Positions 22,690 to 32,621 of a stretch of DNA of 64,000 nucleotides are shown one piece after another (position 1 is the stretch's first letter; the number at the start of each line of letters is the position of its first letter). This DNA is from Acanthosepion esculentum (taxonomy: Eukaryota; Mollusca; Cephalopoda; Sepiida; Sepiidae). The position numbers and the translations under genes are program-made. The notes under the pieces were generated by a model, which worked only from the letters and a program-made list of their open reading frames with translations, searched no databases and was not told the origin of the DNA. The stretch spans positions 12,098,339 through 12,162,338 of the forward strand of contig OZ038498.1 in assembly GCA_964036315.1 (NCBI GenBank), written 5' to 3'.

Positions 22690-24129
22690 TGATTTTATTT
22701 CAGTCTGAACGAAGAGCTGCTATAACTGAGTCTTCAAGTGGCTGCTTTTGATTAGCTATTAGTCAGGATAGACCATCTGCATGGCCAATTTTATTAGTTG
22801 GTAAATAATTTATTTTAAAATTATAATTGAGAAGGATAGTACCCCATCTCAAGTCTATTCGCCGTATAAACCGGTAACCCTTTTTTTTTTTTTTTTTAGC
22901 CAAATATGGTTAGTAATGGTTTATGATCGGTCTGTAGAATGGAATACCTTCCATGCAGATATCTGTGAAATTTTGTTACCGCGAATATGATACTGAGGGC
23001 TTCCTTTTCAACTTGGCTTTACGCTTTTTCTGCGGGTAACAATGTTCTTCATGTGTGTGCTATGGGTTTATGTGTACCGTCCGGCATAATATACAAGATA
23101 CACGCACCGATTCCGTATGAACTCTCATCGCAGGCCACAATGATATCAAAAATAGTTCTGAAGTTAAAATATTTTTTATTTTTTCGAAAGCTGACTGGCA
23201 CTCCGTTGTCCAGTTCCAACTTTTTCCCTTTTTTAACAATTCATTCAGAGGAGCTCGTAACTCGTGCATATTATTTATGAATACTTGATAATAGTTGGCA
23301 AGTCCCAGAAAACTTTGGAGCTCGTTGACGTTTTTTGGGGCAGGCATATTTTTGATAGCTCCTGCTCGCCTAGGGTCAGGTCGTCTTCCATTCTTATCAA
23401 TGACATGCCCGAGATATCTTATTTCATTCATATAAAAATCGCATTTTGATTCTTTTACTTTGAGACCGAAATCCTGAATTCTTTCAAAAACCTTGTGGAT
23501 ATGTTTGCGATGTTCCTCGGTAGATTTGCTTGCTATAACAATGTCATCTAGATAGGCACACGCAAAGTCCAAGCCGCCCAGCATGGTATCCATGACCTGC
23601 TGAAATATAGCAGGTGCAACTTTGACTCCGAAAGCCAATCTGTCAAACTTGTATAAACCCCTGTGGGTGTTGATACATAGAAGTTTTGCGCACTCCTCCT
23701 CAACAGGGATTTGAAGATATGCATCGCTTAAGTCCAATTTGGAGAATATTTCCCCACCAATATCTCCTCCGGTGTGGGGAGAGGGTACTGGTAATCTTTT
23801 AAAGCCGCATTGAGGCCCATTGAAAAATCCGCACAAACACGAATTTGGTTGGACCTTTTTCTTACGTATACAGCGGGGGCAGCCCATTCGCTAAAACTCA
23901 CTTTGGATAGTATACCGGCATTTTCTAGTCGGTCTAATTCTTCGTTGATTTTTTTCAACTGATGCAAATGGGACATTTCTTTTACTTTGGAAAACGGGTT
24001 GAACGTTTTCTTTTAGCTCGAATTTGGCTTTTGTTTTATTACATTTTCCTAGTCCCGCCGAGAAAACTTCGGGAAATTCTTTTAATTCGTCTTTCAGGTC
24101 TTGGGTATCCGGTGTCATATTTTCCACTT
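22690..24129 (-). pseudogene. Gypsy reverse transcriptase-RNase H, element 1
   Basis: The minus strand encodes ELDRLENAGILSKVSFSEWA, then RVCADFSMGLN, FSKLDLSDAYLQIPVEEE, FDRLAFGVKVAPAIFQQVMD and the catalytic box AYLDDIVIASKS (near 23560), then YLGHVIDKNGRRPDP and LQSFLGLANYY. YLDD is intact. RNase H follows ([10 protein letters not shown] near 22940) but with stops and a poly-T interruption near 22880. There is a frameshift between EILVGKYSPNW and the FSKLDL segment. It belongs to the gypsy lineage common in invertebrates (K02A2.6-like). Confidence 0.93.
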
Positions 24130-24480
24130 TTTGGCGAAAATTGTTGATTGGTTGATCCCACAACTTAAACCGTTCCATCCAATTCGTTCCAAACAAATTC
24201 TTAGAATTTTTATGGACGAAAATCTTTAATTTCTTTGATGCCATTCAGTGTTACAGGTAGCGTTAGCTCACCTTCAAATTTGATTTTGTCGCCAGTTACT
24301 GCACATACTGTTTTGTTTGCCTTTTCCATTGTTGGTTTTTTTAATTTCCTCCAAGTCTGAAGATTAATGATTGAGAGATCCGAGCCAGAATCTAGTTGCA
24401 GCTTAACTGTTTTGTTTAGAATGTTAACTACAACGTATTTTCGTAGATTCTTATCTACTTTTTCGTTTGATATAGTTTGT
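24130..24480 (-). pseudogene. Gypsy aspartic protease, element 1
   Basis: The minus strand gives KLQLDSGSDLSIINLQTW (near 24410-24355) with the catalytic DSG motif, followed by VCAVTGDKIKFEGELTLPVT and, after a frameshift near 24240, LFGTNWMERFKLW, the C-terminal LLGxDW-like loop. The protease would cleave Gag-Pol of the element. Confidence 0.8.
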
Positions 24481-25480
24481 CTGACTTTCTGTTATTCCTT
24501 TTATTTCTACAGTGCGCCCCTTTGTGGCCAATTTTACCACAATTATTACATGTCTTGTTTCGGTAAAAACAGACTGTCTCCCAATATTGTCCACCACAAC
24601 GTCCACGTGGACTAGGGGGTAATTTGTTTTTCACAGGGTCGTCTATTTTTAAATTGTGAATGGGCGTACTCTTTGCTTTCTTTACTTTTTTTAGGGGAGT
24701 AATCTTTTGGCTTGTACTTAATTCTCCTAACATACGATATGCCTGATTCCTCGATGTTTTTAGAATCGCTTTTCACACTTATTACTCGCTGGCAATCTTC
24801 CGCTAGTTTTTGTAATGTGAGACCTGGTTCGCTTTCTAGTCTTGATAGAACTATCCGTCTAATCTCCGAGTTTTTTGCAGAGACTAAACCTTGGGCAAAT
24901 ATTAAACACTTGAAATCGTCAGCTGTCAGTTCAGCCAAACGAAAATCGTCACAGTGCTTATTAACAATGGACGCAAATGTAAGATAATCCTCGTCATCCC
25001 GTTTTGACAAGTTAAAACACTTCCATCTTTTGTGGAATAAAGTTGTATTAGGGCTAAATAACTCAGAGAAAAGTTTTACTGCTTCGTCGAACCCTAATTC
25101 ACTTGTTTTCTTCGGAAGAATGTAATCGACGAACTTACTATGTTCGGCTGTTCCCAACTTTCTCAAAAGTAAGCGAACTTTTTTAGCGTTCGTCCAATCC
25201 TCACAATCATCAACCGCAAAAAGATCTTCATATCTTCTATAAAAAGCTTCAAATGTTTTATCTTCATAGAATTCCAAATTGTGTTGTAAGAAAATGCAGT
25301 GTTGTTTTCACTAACATCCTTTTTACCCAATGTCTTTAGAAATAATTCTTGAAATTTTTCTTCCCGTTATTTTTTGTAGAAGCAATTTTTCAACCAACAT
25401 TTTTGCCGTTCCTCAGTCTTCTTTTGCAGTTCAAATTGTGCCTTCATCATCTGAACAATAATTGTTTTAAAGTCTTCCAT
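24481..25480 (-). pseudogene. Gypsy gag with CCHC zinc knuckle, element 1
   Basis: The likely start is the ATG at 25480 (MEDFKTIIVQMMKAQFELQK); element 2 begins with the similar MEDFQKAMLEF. The capsid-like part contains FYEDKTFEAFYRRYEDLFAV and CEDWTNAKKVRLLLRKLGT, then KRWKCFNLSKRDDEDYLTFA. The zinc knuckle CNNCGKIGHKGAHC (C-X2-C-X4-H-X4-C) is at 24551-24512. A frameshift or stop around 25370-25290 and another before the knuckle break the reading frame. Confidence 0.88.
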
Positions 25481-26034
25481 AATGACTTCAAATACGTGTT
25501 TTCTGAGAGAAAAAACAAAATTTAGACAATTTTTTTTCTTAAAAAGGGGGGGGGGGAAAGAAAGTAATTCCTTTCCTTAATATTTCTCAGCTCTGTTTGG
25601 TAATACTAAAAAAAAAACTTTTTTTTTTCTAATACAGTCTGTGTTTCAATTTTTCTCTAAAAGGAGAAAAAAAATTGCATAAACAACCACGCTGCCAAAC
25701 AGATATATTTTTTTTTTTCTGTGTGGTCAAGAGCAGCGAAGAACTATTATAGCAATGAAGGGGAAAAAATCTTACTTTTCAAATTGTTGGTTTTACTTTA
25801 GATTGAGTAAATATTTCTTTTATACTTTTCTAAATATATCCGACGTCCGTATCAAAGCCTTTTTTCGTATTTACGTTGTCTGTCATTCGGTTGGATTGTC
25901 AGTTTTTTTTTCAGTTGAGTATTAACATATAACTGTATATGTAACTTTCTTTCGTGAAAGATTTCTCATTGATCGCCAGACTGTGATTCGGAATATTTCG
26001 TCGACAGAGAGAATTTTGGTCTTTCCTTACATGA

Positions 26035-26131
26035 GGTCGTTTCGAATCTCGTCGCCAGTTGTTATGGTCGACAAAGAATTGTGGTCTTCCCTTTCGTGAG
26101 GTCGTTTCGAATCTCGTCGCCAGTTGTTATT
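26035..26131 (-). other. Duplicated primer-binding-site region, element 1
   Basis: On the minus strand, TGGCGACGAGATTCGAAACG is the expected PBS next to the 5' LTR. The same string lies 65 bp further in, so GTCGTTTCGAATCTCGTCGC (plus) is present twice (about 26036 and 26101). A third, degenerate unit precedes it near 25990. Confidence 0.75.
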
Positions 26132-26521
26132 GGTGACAGAGAGAATTTTGGAAACTACAGAAACGTAGTACAAAGTATGTGGACTGGAGAGTACTTACTC
26201 TCACTGGTGTCCTGACTCACTCATTCATACACTCACTCGGTGATACACTCTTGGTGACTCACACCTGGTAATTTCCGATATTTAACACCCCCCCATATGG
26301 GTCGTATATGGCACAAGGCCGGTTTAATGTGGTCTCTCCGAGCCCGTAGGCTCGTCCAAAAATATGCCCTTTAGAACCCGTATAATCGGGTTCAGGAACT
26401 GTCTACCTCCCCGGACGAAACTTTGCCCTGCGGCAAAGCCTCGTCCGAGTTCCTCTCTGCCAAAGCAGAGAGTTCGACAGGAGTCACACGACTGCCTCTT
26501 TACTAGAAATTGGTAGCCACA
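26125..26521 (-). repeat. 5' LTR of gypsy element 1
   Basis: It begins TGTTATTGG and ends GTAGCCACA. It shares GAAACGTAGTACAAAGTATG and all later blocks with the other LTR in single copy. Divergence and indels between the LTRs indicate an old insertion. Confidence 0.8.
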
Positions 26522-27880
26522 TTATATAAGTGTGGAAGAGTCCATTTGTATGTATGTATGTAAGGTTCCCACAATTTTTTTACGAAGATTTTCTAAAGAA
26601 GAATTTCAAAAATAATTTCATTTGCGAATGTCTTGAAAATGTCATTAAAATTCGAGATTTATTTGATTTTTGCAAGAATTTCCAAATCAATGTGTTTTTC
26701 ACCTCAAACAGACGATAAAATTCCCTCTACTAATATATGGTCAACTGCTGACGTAAGAAAAAAACATTTAACCAAAATTTTGAAGGTTCTAATAAGAATG
26801 AAAAATATAATTTAATAATTAAAAAACTTTTGATCTTACCACTTCATAATAACAAAGATTTTTCTTTGTTTTTCTTAATTTGGGGGAATTTGTTCATCAT
26901 GTCAGTTCATTTTTCATCGAATCTTTGGAGGTACTTACATTTATTAGCTTTAAACTAATATTTATTTTTTTTAATTGCATCTTAGCCATAAATTAGTGTC
27001 GCCCTGTAGAAAAACTTTTTTTACTAATCTTTGCCAAAATCTATTATGGAAATTAATAATTATTTTCATTTAAAAATAAAAAAATGTGTCACACGGTCTT
27101 GAACCTGGGTTAAAAAAATGTTGATTTTTCAAGATCCTTTCATTAGCTCATCACTTTTATAAATCCAGATATTGTTCATTTTGCCTTTCACCTTAAGATC
27201 ACATTTCTCTGGAAAACTTTCAAACCGTAACACCGAAAAGATCGCCTTTCCCTATGATAATCAAACTAAACCTATGTTTACAATTTCTTGGGTTAGGGGG
27301 TCAAATATTCATATATTACACATTAAAAATATCCCCTGAGCATTTGAATAAGATGACAATACGTTTTACGTTAGCATATGTAACAATCTAATATTGTAGA
27401 ATAGAAAAATAGCCAGTCGAAAAGCTGAAAAATATTTTTTTTAAATGGAATAAGCAAAAAACAAAGTAAGTACCCTATTTTCCAGCTTACAAAACGCAAT
27501 TTTTTCCTTAATAATACCCTGAAAAATATATGTGTATCTTCCAAGACGAACGTAAGGCAACGCGCTGGCTCAAGTAAGCTTGGCCGGTCACCTAATTGGC
27601 TTGACTGATAGGATTTGTATGAGTCATTACACTATAATGTTAGCTCTCTATCTAATTCAGCTTTTTATATGATGTAACCTCAGTACTTAGCTGTTACAAA
27701 CATTTCCAAGACTATAAACCTTCCTGGAGCCGAGCCACAAACTTAAACATGCTCTGTTTACTTAGCAGCGGCGGGGCCCTTTCTGATCTTGATAGTGTAA
27801 GTTTGCTCACACTTTTATGACGTCAAATGGCGAGTTCATCAAAGCGATTTAAAACCATCCTTGGACAGTGAAAGATGTAT
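26522..27880. other. AT-rich sequence, no supported gene
   Basis: Only short frames are present (60-62 codons). A box-B-like AGGTTCAAGACC occurs on the minus strand near 27095-27110, without a matching A-box. Confidence 0.5.
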
Positions 27881-27886
27881 GGTATA

Positions 27887-27962
27887 CAGGGTGTCCATAA
27901 AGTTCGTGGTACTTTAAAAAATTTATAACTTTAAAGTGCACACGAACTTTATGTACACCCTG
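27887..27962. mobile_element. 76-bp mariner-type MITE
   Basis: CAGGGTGTCCATAAAGTTCG starts at 27887 and its near-exact inverted copy (CGAACTTTATGTACACCCTG) ends at 27962. The repeat is flanked on both sides by TATA (27883-27886 and 27963-27966), consistent with the TA target duplication of Tc1/mariner. Terminal repeats of about 25 bases leave only about 25 bases between them, one of the smallest MITE forms. Confidence 0.9.
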
Positions 27963-28304
27963 TATAACTAGTATGTCATTGCCATACAAACAATCTGATG
28001 AGTGATTAATGTAAACAATACGTGGTGCCAGTATGTGAGGGACGTATGGTGAATATGTTGTTGTATGAGAATTACTTTTTTTCTTAGAAATTTCTTTCCA
28101 ATATTAGGGTGCGTCTTCCAAGCCGGAAAATATGGTACTAAGGTGGGGAACATTCGAATTATCGCCATGTCACCTTAGAAGGGGAGGGAAAATGAGGAAC
28201 GGAAACGCGAGAAACTAAAGAAATAAAACAAATTAATCAGCGTCTATTTTTAGCTATGTTAAACGGCTTTTAACAAGAGAAAAACAATATTATTCTACCG
28301 TAGG

Positions 28305-28315
<11 letters not shown>

Positions 28316-28337
<22 letters not shown>

Positions 28338-28640
28338 CTATTTACATTATCCGGACTATTGTTCTCATCTTTGTCGCCATATTTATTACAACGTTTCGGC
28401 TGTTGTACGCTCCGGCCTTCTTCAGGTGGTTGGAATGTCGAACTGAACCCTTTATTTCGCTCACTGGGGTGGACTGTTCCACGTGCCATGTTTAATGGAT
28501 GTCAGTTATCAGTTATCTCCTGTTAATTCAACTCTGCAAGTTCTCCACTGCCTCAACCGGGTATTGAACTCACACATTTTGGTTCGTGTCACTGGACCTA
28601 ACCAACGCCTTTATCCATTCAAGGACACATGACACAGTGG
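28316..28640 (-). mobile_element. tRNA-derived SINE-A, copy 2, ending in (AT)n
   Basis: This is the clearest copy. The minus strand begins near 28640 with TGGATAAAGGCGTTGGTTAG, has B-box GTGAGTTCAATACCCGG, GGAGATAACTGATAACTGAC, ATGGCACGTGGAACAGTCC, and then CACCTGAAGAAGGCCGGAGC, AGCCGAAACGTTGTAATAAA, GGCGACAAAGATGAGAACAA, and ends in (AT)n at 28336-28316. The CTGAAGA...GGCC...GGCC...GAAACG part looks like a decayed hammerhead core with stem II retained but no clear stem III. Other copies: 16372-16660, 32040-32280/37210-37325, 42275-42570, 42885-43025. Confidence 0.85.
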
Positions 28641-28861
28641 ATTAATAAAATAGTTAAGTTAAAATTCCCTGTGTTGAAGTTCTTTCATCTGCGAACCAAA
28701 ACAACTAGCGATCGCTGACCGCAATAGAGAAGGCAACTTGATTATCGAATCGACCCCGTCGCCAAGACGACCCCCCTACCAAGGGGGCTATACAACAGTT
28801 GTATCGAACAGTGTTTCAAGGCCTTCCGTAAATGAGCTATGTTTGTTTTGTTTTTTTGTTT

Positions 28862-29260
28862 GAAGGGAATTTAGTGAGTTCTCAATCATATCTCATATAT
28901 GTTTAATGGGATTTAAATCTGGTAAGCGCGGGGCGGGCATTAGAATACCTGAATGTTTCTGGAAACATTTTCGTGCCATCTGTGCACGATGAGAGGGATA
29001 ATCGTGCTGGAACAATGCCAATCACTGACGTGACAATGGGGTACAAATGGTCTGCTTCAAACTATGTGTGTATATCGCATGTGTCAAGACAATTTCACTA
29101 TTGGTCCTTACGAACTCCGAGAAGGCACTCCACGTAATTACAGAATCTGGCACAACACCCTGCTTAAAAGCAGGATCGATTGTCTGATGCAGCCTCCTCC
29201 ACATATGACCCTGACCACCTACACGACAAATCTGGAAATGTGACTCGTTTGGATAAGCAA
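28862..29260 (-). pseudogene. Tc1-like transposase remnant, catalytic residues lost
   Basis: The minus strand reads AYPNESHFQICRVGGQGHMW, then SVITWSAFSEF, then a TGA, then LFQHDYPSHRAQMARKCFQK, then PRLPDLNPIKHI. This is a Tc1 catalytic domain in which the first D of the DES motif is N, the second D is kept (HDY) and the final E of NPIE is K. The codon after HI is a stop where Trp is usual. No TIRs were found. Confidence 0.8.
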
Positions 29261-29269
29261 CAAAAAATC

Positions 29270-29525
29270 ATAACATTTAAATGAATAGGAATAAAAAACA
29301 TTTAAGTGAATAAAAATAACATTTAAATGATTAGAAATAAAAAAAACATTTAAGAGAAATAAAAAAAAATAAAAATAAAAAACATTTTAGAGAAATAAAA
29401 AAATAAAAATTTTAGAGAAATAAAAAAATTTAAATGAATAAAAATAACATTTAAATGAATAGAAAAAAAAACATTTAAAAGAATAAAAATAATATTTAAA
29501 AGAATAGAAATAAAAATAACGTCAA
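29270..29525. repeat. A-rich imperfect tandem repeat
   Basis: AACATTTAAATGAATAAAAAT-like units repeat with many length variants. No coding potential. Confidence 0.75.
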
Positions 29526-29664
29526 CTAATTTTCCATCGATTGAATAAGAAAATTGTCCAGGATTTTAACGTATACCCGTGCATAGATGTTGGTGGTGGT
29601 GGGGGGGGGGGTAATGATTGCTATCTTCCCCTCCTTGTTCTTTAAGTGGTATGTAATCACGTAA

Positions 29665-29830
29665 GGAGTAGGCACGGTGGAGTAATGTATAACGGCTCGG
29701 CTGGAGGAATCGGAGAACCGAGTTCGAATTCCAGTCGAATCCATTACATTCCCTTGCGTGCCAATACCCTTGGGAAAGGTGTGAATCCTCTTCTTCTCTC
29801 TCCAAATAACGGTAACTAGCAGGACGGACC
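29665..29830 (+). mobile_element. tRNA-derived SINE-C, copy 1
   Basis: ACGGTGGAGTAATGTATAAC (A-box region) and GAGTTCGAATTCCAG (B-box GTTCGAATTC) are followed by a body CCATTACATTCCCTTGCGTG...AAAGGTGTGAATCC. 40815-40985 has the same layout with about 70% identity. A poly-G run just upstream (29603-29610) is unrelated. Confidence 0.7.
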
Positions 29831-29999
29831 GAGTTCTCTAGCCTTGGATGGCAACTGTTCGACCGCAGAAAGAAATGGCAACCGACTGCGGGAAAAAATC
29901 TGCCTCCTCACTCGTGTATCAAAAGATACATGATCGCCTAAGCATGTATCACGCAGTGCACATAACTGACTGAATTCCGTAATGCCTAGGGAAATTTAT

Positions 30000-30310
30000 T
30001 GTTTCCATCATCTTTATCTGTTTCATTTGAATGGCGCTAGACAAAATTCCCAGCATCGTTATCACCTTGACCAATCCAGATCCATGATCCAATCCTCCAC
30101 CCGTCATGACTCTTTTCTATTTAGTCCACTTTAAACTCATTTCCTTCTCCACTGTGTGTTGGTGCTCGTTTTTTTATTTGGCTTTTCTTTATGGAAATCC
30201 CCATTTCATTCAACTGATTTCTTATATTTCTCTCACAAATTTTCTGTCTTCCATGTAATATTGTTGTGATTTCTCTGATATTTTCTTTTCTTTCGTGGCC
30301 TACCAACATA
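30000..30310 (-). pseudogene. Tc1-like transposase fragment, split by insertion
   Basis: The minus strand gives ENIREITTILHGRQKICERN then IRNQLNEMGISIKKSQIKKR, which fits the second helix-turn-helix of a Tc1-type transposase ('RNIRRxLxExGxxSxxxxKKP'). The fragment at 31510-31690 supplies a first helix-turn-helix (VKDVGCPQSTVAKIWCNYE). On the minus strand the two would be contiguous, so the plus-strand Tc1 element at 30311-31505 appears to have inserted between them. Confidence 0.5.
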
Positions 30311-31505
30311 CAGGGGGTTGGACAAACTAATTGGAACAGCTGCAAATTCCACTCCTATATTTCAAAGACCTATTATATTAAGAACTTTAACTAAAACTTC
30401 GTAATTGCAGGTTATATCTATTGTAAATAAGTTTATTTATCTAATTTACTCTTTGTCTTATTTATTTTTAGAATTTAAAATTTAAGCTAAATGCGTGACC
30501 TCTCTGAGTTCGAAAATGGGCAAATTGTTGGAGCTCGCATGGCAGGAGCCTCGATCACTAACGTTGCTAAATTGTTTGGTTTTTCAAGAGCTACCATATC
30601 AAGAACTACGACGCAATTCAAGAAACAGGGTAAAACCTCTAGCAACCATAGCAATTCGGGCCGGACTTGCAAACTTACTGACAGGAACCGACGTGCATTG
30701 AAACGCAATGTGGCGAAAATTCATCTGACTACCGAGTTGTATAATTATCTGAATATTCCAGTTTCTACTAAAACTGTTCGTCATGAGCTCCATAAGGCTG
30801 CATATCATGGAAGAGCCGCCGTAAGGAAACCTCTTATCTCCACTGGCAACATTCAGAAGAGGTTGAAGTGGTGCAGAAATCACAATGCCTGGTCTGCAGA
30901 CCAATGGAAGCAAGTCATATTCTCAGACGAGTCCAGTTTTTCTCTTTTCCCAACTTCAGAGCGAGTTTGTGTGGAGGCAGGCCAAAGAAGCTTACAACTC
31001 TGCCTTCTTCCAACAGTGAAGCATGGAGGTGGATCAGTGATAGTTTGGGCTGCCATATCATGGAAATGTCTCGGTCCAGTAGTTGCTCTGCATGGTAGAA
31101 TCAACAGTAAAGATTACCTGAACATTTTGGGAGATCATGTTCATCCAATGGCCCAGACTTTATCCCCTGATGGTGACTGCATCTTCCAAGACGATAATAC
31201 CGCTTGAGTGGTTAAGAATTGGTATGAAGAGCATGAAAGTGAGCGAGAACATATGGAGTGGCCTCTCCAATCTCCAGATATCAATATTATTGAACATTTG
31301 TGGTGCATTTTGGAGCGACAAGTTAGGAGCCGCTATCCTCCACCGTCGTGTCTTAAAGAGCTGGAGCAGGTGTTAATGGAAGAATGGCTGAAAATTCCTC
31401 TGAAGTCAGGAAGTTGTATGATTCCATTCCTAGACGTATTAAAGCTGTATGTGAGGCTAAAGGAGGACCAACTCCATATTAAATAAAATTCCTTTGAATT
31501 TAACA
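30311..31505 (+). mobile_element. Tc1 element inserted into another Tc1 remnant
   Basis: It starts at CAGGGGGTTGGACAAACTAA preceded by TA (30309-30310), a typical Tc1 terminal sequence. It contains the transposase pseudogene at 30491-31486. A matching right TIR was not found; the 3' end seems to be truncated near 31500, where another transposase fragment begins. Confidence 0.8.
30491..31486 (+). pseudogene. Tc1 transposase, near full length, interrupted
   Basis: A frame of 238 codons from the ATG at 30491 has the paired-like DNA-binding domain (ELSEFENGQ-like start, AGASITNVAKLFGFSRATIS, STKTVRHELHKAAYHGR) and the catalytic motifs VIFSDESSF, HGGGSVIVWAAIS and FQDDNTA. A small in-frame deletion and a TGA at 31205-31207 then interrupt it. 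The same frame continues as VVKNWYEEHESE, WPLQSPDINIIEHLW (catalytic E kept) and CLKELEQVL. A later frameshift moves the C-terminal GGPTPY end to another frame. Total length is about the usual 330-345 residues. One stop and a few indels make this the best preserved transposase of the window. Confidence 0.95.
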
Positions 31506-31509
31506 AATG

Positions 31510-31690
31510 TTATTTGTATTTTTCTTTCATAGTTGCACCAAATTTTAGCCACAGTTGACTGGGGGCAACCAACATCTTTCACAAGTCTACTGTAGATTGC
31601 TTTCTTGAATGAGTTTTACGACCCTTTCCATTGGTTCATTCGACTGTTCTTTTGTTTAAGTGATATTTCATTTCAAATGATGTTTCATTT
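31510..31690 (-). pseudogene. N-terminal helix-turn-helix of split Tc1-like transposase
   Basis: On the minus strand, frames around 31600-31510 read VKDVGCPQSTVAKIWCNYE, which has the pattern of a Tc1 first HTH domain. See 30000-30310 for the other half. The frame is broken by a stop just upstream. Confidence 0.45.
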
Positions 31691-32039
31691 CAGTTATCTA
31701 TGCCCAACCACAGCAAGCACTCTCTTGTAACTGTAGTGTGGGACATGCTTTGCATATCTAGTTTTTATGCTTGTATTTGTTTTAGGAATGGAAAATTCGT
31801 AAACTTAAGGAATCGGCACATATGCTAGGCTTCAAAAATCTGAGCCGACCAATCATAGAAATGAATACAATATGGGCACCAGTAATAAGGAGTGCTAGAG
31901 AAAAGCGATAATGAAAACAAAAATTTCAATATGAGCTCTGGTAAAAACATGAGATAACAGCAAAAATTGCAATATGAGCACTGGTAACAAAAAAAAGCAT
32001 CCCGGTTACGGCAATGGAGAACTTGAAAAGGGGAATTAA
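31691..32039. other. No supported gene
   Basis: AT-rich; the last part (AACTTGAAAAGGGGAATTAA) leads into SINE-A. Confidence 0.5.
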
Positions 32040-32280
32040 CTGGAGCTAACTAATAACTGACATCCATTAAACATGGCACGTGGAACTACAACAGTCTACC
32101 GCAGTGAGCGAAATAAATTCCAACCACTTGAAGAAGGCCGGAGCGTACAACGGCCGAAACGTTGTAATAAATATGGCGACAAAGATGAGGACAATAGCCC
32201 GAGTAATGTAAATAGTGTACATAATACCTCATCTCAGAAATATAGACAGATACTGAAAAGCCGAAACGTTGTAATAAATA
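32040..32280 (+). mobile_element. SINE-A copy 3, left part (split by gypsy element 2)
   Basis: Body and tail of SINE-A on the plus strand: ATGGCACGTGGAACTACAAC, CACTTGAAGAAGGCCGGAGC, GTACAACGGCCGAAACGTTG, GGCGACAAAGATGAGGACAA. It then continues beyond the usual end with CTCATCTCAGAAATATAGAC and a second GCCGAAACGTTGTAATAAAT, where the LTR begins. Confidence 0.8.
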
Positions 32281-32621
32281 TTGAGGATTCCGGGAATGGA
32301 ATCCTGCACAAATAAATAAACAGCGCCCGTAATTGAGATAGAAAAATAAGTGTATTAAACGTAAGAATACAGACTTGAAGTGAAGATTAGTAGTCCAGGA
32401 ATGCGGGTTAGTAGAAAGTATATGTACAAGTCTCTGTAAGTGAAGCCGTAATATTCTCTCTTTTTCTCTCTCTTTCTCGTTTTCTCTCTCTTTCTCTCTG
32501 CGTGAACACCCTGTGTACTGCCTCCGTATCTCTTACCCTGACTCAACGTATCTCCACCTGCAGATATTCACTCTGTCAGTGTAAGAGTCCATCTTGTGTA
32601 AAAGAGGTCTGCCCCACAACA
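32281..32621 (-). repeat. 3' LTR of gypsy element 2
   Basis: It begins TTGAGGATTCCGGGAATGGA and ends TCTGCCCCACAACA. It contains a CT-rich expansion (about 32455-32500) absent from the other LTR. Confidence 0.9.

Larger units (their letters stand above)
20827..26521 (-). mobile_element. Ty3/gypsy LTR retrotransposon, element 1
   Basis: LTRs lie at 20827-21441 and 26125-26521, both starting TGTTAT and ending GCCACA. Between them, on the minus strand, the order is gag with a CCHC knuckle, protease, reverse transcriptase, RNase H, integrase. Integrase after RNase H is the gypsy order. Every gene has frameshifts or stops, so it is a pseudo-element. A purine-rich tract (minus AAAGAAGAAAAGG, about 21485-21473) is a PPT candidate. 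No clean target duplication was seen. It is related to element 2 at 32281-37209 (same motif order, similar RT and integrase text) but is not a recent copy of it. Confidence 0.95.

Noticed and set aside
27968..28168. 66-codon frame next to the MITE
   Set aside because: No recognisable motif.
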